A DNA stretch of 64,000 nt from Crassaminicella profunda. Its GTDB lineage: Bacteria; Bacillota; Clostridia; Peptostreptococcales; Thermotaleaceae. Shown one piece after another: positions 54,193-62,489 of this stretch (positions within the stretch are counted from its first letter, which is position 1; each line of letters begins with the position of its first letter). The translations under genes and the position numbers were made by a program. The notes below the pieces were generated by a model. It was not told where the DNA came from. It did not search any database and saw nothing but the letters and a program-made list of their open reading frames with translations. The stretch lies in contig NZ_CP082326.1 in NCBI RefSeq assembly GCF_019884785.1, forward strand, positions 551,355-615,354, in the 5' to 3' direction.

Positions 54193-54540
54193 ATGAAAAG
54201 CTCAAAAGAAACAATTTTAGAGTATTATTTAAAAGCATTTACATTATTCGTAGGATTGGTTACAGTTGTTGGCTTATCAGGACTTTTATTCAGCATTAGT
54301 TGGGTAGTCGTTAACAATATATCAGAAGTAGCTTCAAACATCATCATAGCAGCACTACTAAGTATAATGGGAACAAGAATGGTGATTATATATATGGGGA
54401 CCCATAAAGCTACCTTTAAAATGGATGAAAAATCTTGGAAAAGACGATCATTGGCTTTTATTTATAGCATGATGCCAAGTGTAGCAGGGATCAAAGCATT
54501 AAAACCTGTTTATGCAAGTAAAAGAAATAGAGTTTGGTAA
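54193..54540 (+). CDS. Small membrane protein of unknown function
   Basis: A 115-aa protein with two hydrophobic stretches (about residues 13-40, FTLFVGLVTVVGLSGLLFSISWVVV-like, and 45-70, NIIIAALLSIMGTRMVIIY) and a basic C-terminal tail (KSWKRRSLAF, SKRNRVW). I chose ATG 54193 after AGAAAGG over a GTG 9 nt earlier. It has its own promoter and terminator. No motif is recognised; it could be a membrane adaptor or stress protein. Confidence 0.65.
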   Translation: MKSSKETILEYYLKAFTLFVGLVTVVGLSGLLFSISWVVVNNISEVASNIIIAALLSIMGTRMVIIYMGTHKATFKMDEKSWKRRSLAFIYSMMPSVAGIKALKPVYASKRNRVW

Positions 54541-54869
54541 AAGAGTGATTGGCAGTTCAGTTCTTTAGTTTTTTAAAAATATAGAAGAGTTAAGTTTGAG
54601 TGATCATTATTCAAGCTTAACTCTTTTTTTATTAAAAAAATTGAAAGATAATGGAGGAAATTAACAAATTTAATAGAATTTTATATAATCAGTTGATGGA
54701 TTAGAAAAGAATCTGGGAATCAAATGTTTGTCTATGTCTATAAAGATAAAAAAATAGAATGTATGATGATTTTAAGCTCTTGAGATAGAGCCAGAAGCTT
54801 TTAATGATGAATGAACAGAAGATCAATAAAAATATCCTATAGAATAATAAATGTAAGGTGGCAATAGAT
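54541..54869 (+). terminator. Terminator and following gene-free stretch
   Basis: Bases 54545-54588 resemble sequences found right after the stops at 57568 and 62147. A terminator stem then pairs 54585-54599 with 54611-54625, with seven Ts at the end. From 54631 to the degV ribosome site (AAGGTGG, 54856) I see nothing recognisable. Confidence 0.75.
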
Positions 54870-55745
54870 ATGATGACGAAAATAATTACAGATAGTACAG
54901 CTTATATTCCAGAAAGATTAAAAAAAGAGTATGATATAGAGGTTATTTCATTAAGCGTTGCTTTTGAAGACCAGGTATTTAAGGAAAATAATATCAGCAA
55001 TGATACCTTTTATAAAAAGCTAGATGCAAGCCATACAATACCCACTTCTTCTCAACCTTCTATAGATGAATTTTACAAAATATTTGAAGAAAAAGTAAAA
55101 GCAGATCATCCCGTTGTAGGGGTATTTATTTCTTCAGAGATGAGTGGAACCTATACTACGGCTAACTTAGTAAAAAAGATGATTCTAGAAAATTACCCAA
55201 ATGCAAAAATAGAAATTATCGACTCAAGATCAAATTGTATGCAACTTGGATATGCAGCCATTGCAGGAGCAAAATTAGCAAAGGATGGAAAAAGTATTGG
55301 GGAAGTGGTAGAAGCTGTGAAGGAAAATATAAAAAGAAGTAGATTTATTTTTATACCAGATACACTAAAATACTTAAAAAAAGGTGGGCGAATAGGTTCA
55401 GCAAAAGCATTATTAGGTTCCATGCTTCAAATAAAGCCTATTCTTACAGTCATGGATGGAAAAACCCATATGCTTCGGAAAGTAAGGACAAAAAAGAAGG
55501 CACTAAAGGAAATGATAGATCTATTTTTAGAAGATATTAGGGACCATGGTTTAGGAGAAGTAATGGTTCATCATATTCATTGTGAAGAAGAAGCCATAAA
55601 GTTTGCCAATAGTCTATCAGAAAAAGTGGGAGAGTCTATAGGAATAGCCTCCATAGGACCAGTTATAGGAACCCATGTGGGTCCAGGATCATTAGGGATT
55701 GTATATTATACTCAAAAAGAATTGAGAGAGGTCATGTTTGAATAA
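54870..55745 (+). CDS. DegV-family fatty-acid-binding protein
   Basis: A 291-aa protein: IITDSTAYIPERLKKEYDIEVISLSVAF at the N-terminus, SSQPSIDEF, GVFISSEMSGTYTTANL (fatty-acid-binding Ser/Thr), IDSRSNCMQLG, FIPDTLKYLKKGGRIGSAKALLGSMLQIKPILTV and SIGPVIGTHVGPGSLGI. FakB/DegV proteins hold a fatty acid for phosphorylation by FakA or related kinases. I chose ATG 54870, 8 nt after AAGGTGG; the GTG at 54858 overlaps that site. Stand-alone here, no kinase gene nearby. Confidence 0.92.
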   Translation: MMTKIITDSTAYIPERLKKEYDIEVISLSVAFEDQVFKENNISNDTFYKKLDASHTIPTSSQPSIDEFYKIFEEKVKADHPVVGVFISSEMSGTYTTANLVKKMILENYPNAKIEIIDSRSNCMQLGYAAIAGAKLAKDGKSIGEVVEAVKENIKRSRFIFIPDTLKYLKKGGRIGSAKALLGSMLQIKPILTVMDGKTHMLRKVRTKKKALKEMIDLFLEDIRDHGLGEVMVHHIHCEEEAIKFANSLSEKVGESIGIASIGPVIGTHVGPGSLGIVYYTQKELREVMFE

Positions 55746-55837
55746 TTTCTTATCCGTTCATTTAGTATTGACTCCTATCTAGAATTAAGCTATAGTGTAA
55801 GGAATATGATTTAAAGGAAGGGTGGTGTAAAGCTTAC

Positions 55838-57568
55838 ATGGATAGTATGAAAAAATTTATAGCTTACTATAAGCCATACAAAAATTTATTTTTTGCAGAT
55901 ATGTTTTGTGCATTCATATTATCTGGAATAGATCTTGTGTTTCCATTGGCGGTAAGATATCTTATCAATGATGTATATATACTTAAAGATTCAGATAAAA
56001 TTATTCATGCTGTATTATATATAGGAATGGGGCTATTCTTTTTATATATTATAAGGTATTTTTGTCAGTATTTCATAACTTCTTGGGGTCATATTATGGG
56101 GGCTAGAATGGAAGCGGATATGAGATATGATATTTTTGATCATCTACAGAAATTATCTTTTTCTTATTATGATGAACAAAACACAGGAAAGCTTATGTCA
56201 AGAATCGTTACAGATCTTTTTGATATATCAGAACTTGCTCATCACGGACCAGAAGATTTATTTATTTCAATACTTAAAATAACCGGGTCTTTTATTATAT
56301 TGCTAAATATTAATTCTAAGATTAGTTTGATTCTTTTATTTTTTACCTTTGTCATGTTGTATTTTTCATATTTTTACAACAAAAAAATGCGAAAAGTATT
56401 TAGAAAGAATAGACAAAAAATAGCAAATGTGAATGCTCAAATACAAGATAGTCTTTCAGGAATAAGAGTGGTAAAATCCTTTGCCAATGAGGACATGGAA
56501 AAATTAAAATTTAGTAAAGGAAATCAATCATTTCTAGAAACAAAAGAAGACAGTTACTTTATCATGGGTAGATTTTTCAGTGGTAATAACTTCTTTCAAG
56601 GATTATTATATCTTTCTGTGATCCTTTCAGGGGGAATATTCATATCTTTAGGGTCTTTGCAAACTTCTGATTTGATTGTTTATATTTTATATATTAATAT
56701 CTTCTTAAAGCCACTAGAAAAGCTTATTAATTTCACAGAACAATTTCAAAAAGGGATTACAGGTTTTGAAAGATTTTTAGAAATCATCAATACCCACCCG
56801 GATATAGAGGATTATAAAGATGCCATAGATGATATAAACCCTAAGGGGAATATTTTATTGGATAATGTATCTTTTAGCTACAATGAAAAACATAATGTTT
56901 TAAAGAATATCCATATAAAAATTCCAGCCGGAAAAACCGTTGCTCTTGTAGGTCCTTCAGGGGGAGGAAAAACTACCCTTTGTAGCCTTATACCAAGATT
57001 TTATGAAATTAGTGATGGATCCATAACGATAGATAGAATAGACATTAAAAATATAAAATTGAAAGTTTTAAGAAATAACATAGGAATCGTTCAACAAGAT
57101 GTTTATATATTTTCCGGAACCATAAAGGAAAATATAGCTTATGGAAAAGTAAAAGCTACAGATGAAGAAATTATTCAATCTGCTAAAAAAGCAAATATTC
57201 ATGATTTTATCATGACCCTTGAGGATAGATATGATACTTATGTTGGAGAAAGAGGCGTTAAACTATCAGGAGGACAAAAACAAAGAATTTCTATTGCACG
57301 AGTATTCCTCAAAAATCCTCCAATACTCATTTTAGACGAAGCAACATCTGCATTAGATAATGAAAGTGAAAAGTTTATACAAAAATCTTTAGAAGATTTA
57401 TCAAAGAATAGAACCACGTTAGTGATTGCTCATAGACTAAGTACTATTAAAAATGCAGATGAAATTATTGTTCTTACAGATGAGGGAATCAATGAAAAAG
57501 GAACCCATAGTCAGCTGATAGAAAAAAATGGTGTATATGCCCATCTTTATAATATGCAATTTGAATAA
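55838..57568 (+). CDS. ABC exporter, fused membrane and ATPase domains (MsbA/multidrug type)
   Basis: A 576-aa half-transporter: six membrane helices in residues 15-310 with the intracellular motif FSYYDEQNTGKLMSRIVTD, then an ATPase domain with Walker A GPSGGGKTT, Q-loop VQQDVYIFSGTI, signature LSGGQKQRISIARVF, Walker B ILILDEATSALD and switch His in VIAHRLSTI. All catalytic residues are canonical, so it should work as a homodimer. Cargo is unknown; lipids, drugs or peptides are usual. The SD GGAAGGGTGG is far (about 15 nt) from ATG 55838; ATG 55847 is no better. Separate from the CydDC-like pair. Confidence 0.9.
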   Translation: MDSMKKFIAYYKPYKNLFFADMFCAFILSGIDLVFPLAVRYLINDVYILKDSDKIIHAVLYIGMGLFFLYIIRYFCQYFITSWGHIMGARMEADMRYDIFDHLQKLSFSYYDEQNTGKLMSRIVTDLFDISELAHHGPEDLFISILKITGSFIILLNINSKISLILLFFTFVMLYFSYFYNKKMRKVFRKNRQKIANVNAQIQDSLSGIRVVKSFANEDMEKLKFSKGNQSFLETKEDSYFIMGRFFSGNNFFQGLLYLSVILSGGIFISLGSLQTSDLIVYILYINIFLKPLEKLINFTEQFQKGITGFERFLEIINTHPDIEDYKDAIDDINPKGNILLDNVSFSYNEKHNVLKNIHIKIPAGKTVALVGPSGGGKTTLCSLIPRFYEISDGSITIDRIDIKNIKLKVLRNNIGIVQQDVYIFSGTIKENIAYGKVKATDEEIIQSAKKANIHDFIMTLEDRYDTYVGERGVKLSGGQKQRISIARVFLKNPPILILDEATSALDNESEKFIQKSLEDLSKNRTTLVIAHRLSTIKNADEIIVLTDEGINEKGTHSQLIEKNGVYAHLYNMQFE

Positions 57569-57617
57569 GGGTGCTTGGCTGTTCAGTTGTTTCGTTTAAA
57601 TATAATAGAGAATGAAA

Positions 57618-57655
57618 AAGATAGAGTACTTCTAAGGGGAGGAAATATCTTTTTG
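57618..57655 (+). ncRNA. Conserved loop-E-like hairpin, copy 3
   Basis: AAGATA, G, AGTA, CTTC, loop TAAGG, GGAG, GAA, A, TATCTT and Ts, 50 nt after the exporter stop. The 45 nt between the stop and the hairpin (from 57569) match those before copy 4 and include TATAAT at 57601. Confidence 0.7.
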
Positions 57656-58242
57656 TTTATTCAAGTCTGATCCCCTGTTTAAAAAAACAACTTGCAAATA
57701 TTTAATATGTATGATAAACTTTAAAAGTTAGTTTATTATTTAGATGAATATGGGTAGTGTATCACCAAATAATTTTTCACAATAATCTTATCATTATTTT
57801 CAAAATTATTCCAAAGATGCTTTTCATCCAGTATCTAAGATCACAAAAACTTAGATATCTTTCTTCTTTTATACTGAAAATCCTTAATTGTATTTGAATG
57901 ATTTAGTAAAAGTAGATTTATTCTATTCTTAAATTTCCTATAAAAAGTATTTAAATGAACCATTGAATAATTAAAAATCACAGATTTTTTCTACAATATG
58001 ACCTGTTGTGCTCTAGCAATAGATATACATATTTTACGGAAAATAGATAAGTTTTAATTATAAAATGTACTTAAATAACTGATTATTTACTAACATATGA
58101 TTTTTATGTTAGTTTTTTTGTTTTGCAATAGATGCCATGCAATAGAAAGAGACACAGGAACAGATGGATTGTTCCTTGAATCAGATAGCCTTTTAAGATG
58201 ATGAAATAATACTCGAACAAAAAAATTAAAGGAGATGTTTTA
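57656..58242. other. Intergenic region with one orphan terminator
   Basis: About 590 bp without an open frame of note. A stem-loop (ACTAACATA, 58089-58097, with 58105-58113) ending in seven Ts is a good intrinsic terminator, yet no gene ends just before it. TTGCAA and TAAACT near 57690-57720, 17 nt apart, are a weak promoter candidate, so a small RNA between them is conceivable but unsupported otherwise. The SD AGGAGATG belongs to the next gene. Confidence 0.45.
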
Positions 58243-58782
58243 ATGACACAAAGTATAATATTTACCCTTATAGGGGTGTTTTTAATAACAGCGTTTACAA
58301 ATGTTTTAGGAACATTAAAAACCATATTGATATCAAAAAAAATTATGAATCCTGTATATATCTTGGTATTTGTAGATGCCATGATTTTTGCAACAGTTGT
58401 TGCGAAGATGACCAGTTCAAAAGGAATTCATTTTACAATTGCCTATGCATTAGGGAAAACCATGGGGGTTTTTATCGGAGGTAAGTTTGAAGAACGTTTA
58501 GCCCTAGGGATTTTGGAAGTAGATGTATTTTTAAAGGATAAGAATAAAATGATTCAAATTGCAGAAAAGCTTAGAGAAGCAGGCTATACAGTCAATAATT
58601 TTCTAGCAAGAGGAATGAATGGAGACAGAAGGTACAAAGTTGAAGTGGTGATTAAGAGAAAAGAATTCAAAGTACTTGAGGATATTATGGATACATGTGG
58701 TGTGCATAATCCAACCCTAAAAATTAAAAATCTTAATAAAGTAAATGGGAAAATTACTACAACAAGAATAAAAACAGTTTAA
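58243..58782 (+). CDS. UPF0316/DUF2179-type membrane protein
   Basis: A 179-aa protein with three N-terminal hydrophobic segments (about 5-25, 35-55, 60-80) and a soluble C-terminal DUF2179 domain (about 105-160; GYTVNNFLARGMNGDRRYKVEVVIKRKEF). NVLGTLKTILISKK is typical of UPF0316. The function is not known; the same C-terminal domain occurs in YitT-type membrane proteins. SD GGAGATG stands before ATG. A weak terminator (AGGAT/ATCCT with T-rich end) follows. Confidence 0.85.
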   Translation: MTQSIIFTLIGVFLITAFTNVLGTLKTILISKKIMNPVYILVFVDAMIFATVVAKMTSSKGIHFTIAYALGKTMGVFIGGKFEERLALGILEVDVFLKDKNKMIQIAEKLREAGYTVNNFLARGMNGDRRYKVEVVIKRKEFKVLEDIMDTCGVHNPTLKIKNLNKVNGKITTTRIKTV

Positions 58783-58920
58783 TCTGAGGACCAGGTTAGG
58801 ATAGGCGTAGGTATGATCCTTTTCGTCTTTTTATTTTATAAAAGCCACAAAAAGGAAGGAACTAAATTACTTTTATCAAAAACTATATAATGGAGAGAAC
58901 ACTAAAAAGGGGGTCCTACA

Positions 58921-60099
58921 ATGAAAGGGTATTTAAATGAAATAATTGATAGGAAAGGAACAAATTCTATGAAATGGGATAAAGCGTTTCTAAAAAAGCA
59001 GTTTGGTCGGGGGGATCTACTACCTTTATGGGTTGCAGATATGGATTTTAAATGTCCTCAATCTGTAATCCATGCTATTATTAAAAGAGCTGAACATGGC
59101 ATTTTTGGTTATAGTTTTAGAGATGATTCCTATGATGAAGCCGTGGTTAGTTGGAATAAAAAAAGACATAATTGGGAGATCCATAAAGATTGGATTGTGT
59201 TTACTCCTGGTGTAGTACCTGCATTAAATTATTTAATACAAGCATTCTGTTTGCCAGGAGATAAAGTTATCATCCAAGATCCTGTGTATTATCCCTTTAG
59301 AAAAGCTATAATCGACAATGGATGTCAAGTGGTATACAATTCATTAAAAATGGAAAATGGATATTATAGGATGGATTTTGATGATTTAGAGGAAAAGGTG
59401 AAAGATTCATCTGTAAAGTTTTTGATTTTATGTAGTCCCCATAATCCTGTAGGGCGTGTTTGGGAAAAAGAAGAATTGGTACGATTAGGAAAAATATGTA
59501 TCAAAAACAATGTAATGATTGTTGCTGATGAGATTCATTCAGATTTAATACTAAAAGGGCATAAACATATACCATTTGCAAGCATTTCAGAAGAATTTGC
59601 TCAAAATTCTATTATCTGTACAGCTCCTAGTAAAACATTCAATCTTGCTGGTCTTCAGATGTCTAATATAATTATTGCTAATGAAAAATTACGTACATGT
59701 TTTAAAAAAGTATTAACGAGAAATCATGTTGAACTTAGCAATACTTTTGGAATTGTAGCATTAACCGCTGCATATAAGGAAGGGGAAGAATGGCTAGAGG
59801 ATGTTTTAGATTATTTAGGATCTAATGTAGATTTTATTGAACAATTTGTAAAAGAAAAAATGCCCCAGGTGAAATTCATCAGACCCCAGGGAACGTATTT
59901 AGGATGGCTAGATTTTAGAGATATGACTAAGAATAAAAAAGAACTTGAAGATATTTTCATCAACAAAGCAAAAGTGGCATTAGATGCAGGATATTGGTTC
60001 GGAAAAGATGGAGAAGGCTTTGCAAGGATTAATTTTGCATGTCCACAAAAAACATTAGAAGAAGCACTTAATAGAATAGAGAGGGCTATTTATGAGTAA
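58921..60099 (+). CDS. PatB/MalY-family PLP-dependent C-S lyase or aminotransferase
   Basis: A 392-aa fold-type I enzyme: LLPLWVADMDFKCPQSV near residue 40, FTPGVVPALNYLIQAF, LCSPHNPVGRVWEKEEL, VADEIHSDLIL (PLP Asp), and Schiff-base Lys in APSKTFNLAGLQMSN (about residue 241), with a late Arg in FARINFACP. The WVADMDF motif marks the MalY/PatB group, cystathionine beta-lyases that release ammonia, pyruvate and homocysteine; some members are regulators or aminotransferases. AGGGGG lies 8 nt before the ATG. Monocistronic; no methionine genes adjacent. Confidence 0.9.
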   Translation: MKGYLNEIIDRKGTNSMKWDKAFLKKQFGRGDLLPLWVADMDFKCPQSVIHAIIKRAEHGIFGYSFRDDSYDEAVVSWNKKRHNWEIHKDWIVFTPGVVPALNYLIQAFCLPGDKVIIQDPVYYPFRKAIIDNGCQVVYNSLKMENGYYRMDFDDLEEKVKDSSVKFLILCSPHNPVGRVWEKEELVRLGKICIKNNVMIVADEIHSDLILKGHKHIPFASISEEFAQNSIICTAPSKTFNLAGLQMSNIIIANEKLRTCFKKVLTRNHVELSNTFGIVALTAAYKEGEEWLEDVLDYLGSNVDFIEQFVKEKMPQVKFIRPQGTYLGWLDFRDMTKNKKELEDIFINKAKVALDAGYWFGKDGEGFARINFACPQKTLEEALNRIERAIYE

Positions 60100-60153
60100 G
60101 CACTATAGGACAAAGAAGAAGTTTTTTGAAATAGGAATTTTATAGAAATGACA

Positions 60154-60448
60154 TTGACATATACAAACATTTGTGCTATAATTTGGATACGGGAAGTAAT
60201 AACTATGAATAGCTTGTGTGCGAGGTATAGTATGTAAAAATCATTTCATTTTTGTAGACTATATTCAAGTGTACGACAAAAAAGTGAAAATAGTTATGAA
60301 AACTAAGTAACTATAGAACTGGGGCTTGTTCAGGATCTATTTCTAATAGGTGATGAGCTATACTACTAAGGTGGTATAATGTGAGCAATTATGCGAAACG
60401 TAAGCACTCTAACTCTTGATTTATAAATAATGAGTTAGAGTGCTTTTT
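60154..60448 (+). promoter_or_regulatory. Promoter and structured leader RNA (riboswitch/attenuator candidate) upstream of BCCT transporter
   Basis: TTGACA (60154-60159), a 17-nt spacer and TATAAT (60177-60182) form a consensus promoter. The predicted transcript from about 60189 has a closing helix pairing 60199-60206 with 60290-60297, an inner long hairpin (60226-60241 with 60248-60263), a later hairpin around GAACTGGGGCTTGTTC, another pairing ATACTAC with GTGGTAT (about 60359-60376), and a 14-bp terminator stem (60402-60415 with 60432-60445) ending in Ts, 89 nt before the transporter start. That layout is typical of a transcription-attenuating riboswitch. I compared it mentally with common classes (T-box, SAM, lysine, glycine, TPP, c-di-GMP, ydaO, guanidine) and matched none. 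AAGGTGGTAT faintly recalls a T-box but lacks the ACCGCG part. Confidence 0.6.
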
Positions 60449-60536
60449 GTATGAAAAAACGAGTAGCTAAATGAGTGTGTTCTGAATAATTTCAGAATAC
60501 GCAACAAATATAATTTAAGAGGAGGAGATTAACTGA

Positions 60537-62147
60537 ATGAGTCGGAATATTCATAGTATTCAAAAATTACATAACAGGAATTTTCAAAAATTTGGATTAG
60601 ACATGAATTTATTTGTGTCCATTGTATCAGCAATTTTAGTTTTGGGATTTTCAATTTTTACGATTGTGAACCCAGATGGATCAGCGACCCTTTTTGGTGG
60701 AGTAAAAACTTATATTACTACACATTTTAATTGGGTGTTTGTATTAACGATTAATTTTATATTTGTATTTACCATTTTTTTAGGGGCATCAGATTTTGGG
60801 AAGATTAAATTAGGTGGATCGAAAGCAAAACCTGAATTCTCAAATTTTTCTTGGTATTCTATGTTGTTTAGTGCAGGAATCGGAATTGCAATCTTTTTCT
60901 ATGGGATTGCAGAGCCTATTTATCACATGCAAAACCTGCCAGAGGCATTGACGGGGAAAAATAAAGTGATTGATGCTTTTAAGATTATGTACTTACATTG
61001 GGGATTTGCCCCGTGGGCTGTATACTCTCTCTCTGCTATTGCATTAGGTTACTTTGCCTATAATAAGAAGTTACCCCTTTCTTTAAGAAGTATATTCTAT
61101 CCAATATTTAAAGATAAAATCTTTGGTTTACTTGGAGATGTCATCGATACATTAGCTGTATTGTCCGTATTGTTTGGATTAGCAACCTCATTAGGTCTAG
61201 GAGCTAAGCAAATCAACTCAGGAATGAATTATATCTTTGGAATTTCTATGAATGGAACCATACAAATTGTACTCATTGCTATTATTACATTTATTGCAAC
61301 TTTATCAGTAGTAAGTGGTGTTTCTAAAGGAATCAAGATTCTTAGTGAAGCAAATTTCTTTATATCAGGTGCATTTTTGTTTTTGATCTTATTGATCGGA
61401 CCAACCGGTTATATAATTTCAACATATTTTACAAGCGTAGGTACTTATGTGAAAGAGTTTTTCTATATTTCATTATTTACAGGTGTGTCAGAAGCTGATA
61501 TGGCATGGCAGGGTGGATGGACTATATTTTACTGGGCTTGGTGGGTATCTTGGACACCATTTGTAGGAACATTTATTGCAAGAATCTCTAAAGGAAGAAC
61601 GATTCGTGAAATTGCATTTGGAACGATTTTCTGTTCTTCACTTATTATTTTCTTTGCCATGACGATTTTAGGAGCTACAGGTGTATATCTTAATGAAATC
61701 CATAACAATGTAATCGTTAAGGCTGTTAACGCTAACATAGCTACTGCACTATTTGAAATGATTGCAAATCTTATGGAGTCAAGTATCTTACAAAGTATTC
61801 TCTCCTTTGTGGGGATGACTGCTGTAATTCTGTTCTTTGTTACTAGTAGTGATTCGGGTTCATTAGTAGTTGATAATCTTACAAGTGGAGGGAAAATTGA
61901 TTCTCCTAAGACACAAAGAGTTTTCTGGGCAGTTATGGAAGGTCTTATAGCTGCATCTGTTTTAATGTTAGGGGGAACAAGAGCACTTACTACATTACAA
62001 TCTGCTGTTATTGCTACAGGATTACCTTTTAGCATACTTATGCTAATGATGTGTTATTCCTTATATGTAGAATTGAAAAAAGAAATTGAAAAGCATAAAA
62101 AGTATCAATTAACACAATTAAAAACAAAACTCGATAAGATTGCTTAA
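60537..62147 (+). CDS. BCCT-family transporter (betaine/carnitine/choline)
   Basis: A 536-aa transporter with about twelve hydrophobic segments and BCCT hallmarks: FSWYSMLFSAGIGIAIFFYGIAEP, MYLHWGFAPWAVYSLSA, GLGAKQINSGMNY, and the signature GWTIFYWAWWVSWTPFVGTFIARISKGRTIRE. It imports quaternary ammonium compounds such as glycine betaine, carnitine or choline, driven by sodium or protons, or exchanges them. The ligand-box tryptophans are present. AGGAGGAG lies about 10 nt before the ATG. The upstream leader with terminator suggests control by premature termination. No choline or betaine catabolic genes are in the window. Confidence 0.92.
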   Translation: MSRNIHSIQKLHNRNFQKFGLDMNLFVSIVSAILVLGFSIFTIVNPDGSATLFGGVKTYITTHFNWVFVLTINFIFVFTIFLGASDFGKIKLGGSKAKPEFSNFSWYSMLFSAGIGIAIFFYGIAEPIYHMQNLPEALTGKNKVIDAFKIMYLHWGFAPWAVYSLSAIALGYFAYNKKLPLSLRSIFYPIFKDKIFGLLGDVIDTLAVLSVLFGLATSLGLGAKQINSGMNYIFGISMNGTIQIVLIAIITFIATLSVVSGVSKGIKILSEANFFISGAFLFLILLIGPTGYIISTYFTSVGTYVKEFFYISLFTGVSEADMAWQGGWTIFYWAWWVSWTPFVGTFIARISKGRTIREIAFGTIFCSSLIIFFAMTILGATGVYLNEIHNNVIVKAVNANIATALFEMIANLMESSILQSILSFVGMTAVILFFVTSSDSGSLVVDNLTSGGKIDSPKTQRVFWAVMEGLIAASVLMLGGTRALTTLQSAVIATGLPFSILMLMMCYSLYVELKKEIEKHKKYQLTQLKTKLDKIA

Positions 62148-62208
62148 GGCTAAAGTAGGGTGCCTGACTGTTCAACTTTTTAGTTTAAAAATAATAGAGA
62201 ATGAAGAG

Positions 62209-62248
62209 AAGATAGAGTACTTCGTAAAGGAGGAAATATCTTTTTTTT
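62209..62248 (+). ncRNA. Conserved loop-E-like hairpin, copy 4
   Basis: AAGATA, G, AGTA, CTTC, loop GTAAA, GGAG, GAA, A, TATCTT and a run of eight Ts, 62 nt after the BCCT stop. The stretch before it (62158-62204) matches that before copy 3. From 62249 to 62489 I see no gene and no clear promoter. Confidence 0.7.
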
Positions 62249-62489
62249 GTTTTTAATAGCTCTAACAATTAAAAAAGGAGGAAAACCATATTTTTTATCG
62301 AAAAATGTATAATCGGGAGAATAGTAATTATATATAGCATGGAGAGATTGATTATAGAAGAATAAATATAAAAAAATCAAATGATAATGGGAGTTTAAAA
62401 ATAATAGAAAGAGGTGAGTTTATAATATAAATTTTTAGGAGCTACTTAAATAAAAGATCAGAATAATGGATAGGATTGGGGAGAAATCG

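Noticed and set aside
60359-60385. T-box riboswitch upstream of the BCCT gene
   Set aside because: AAGGTGGTAT resembles the T-box core, but the following ACCGCG is absent and the transporter is not an amino-acid gene of the usual T-box kind.
61529-62035. Minus-strand open frame of 168 codons in the BCCT gene
   Set aside because: It is antisense to a well-conserved transporter with no own SD or family features.
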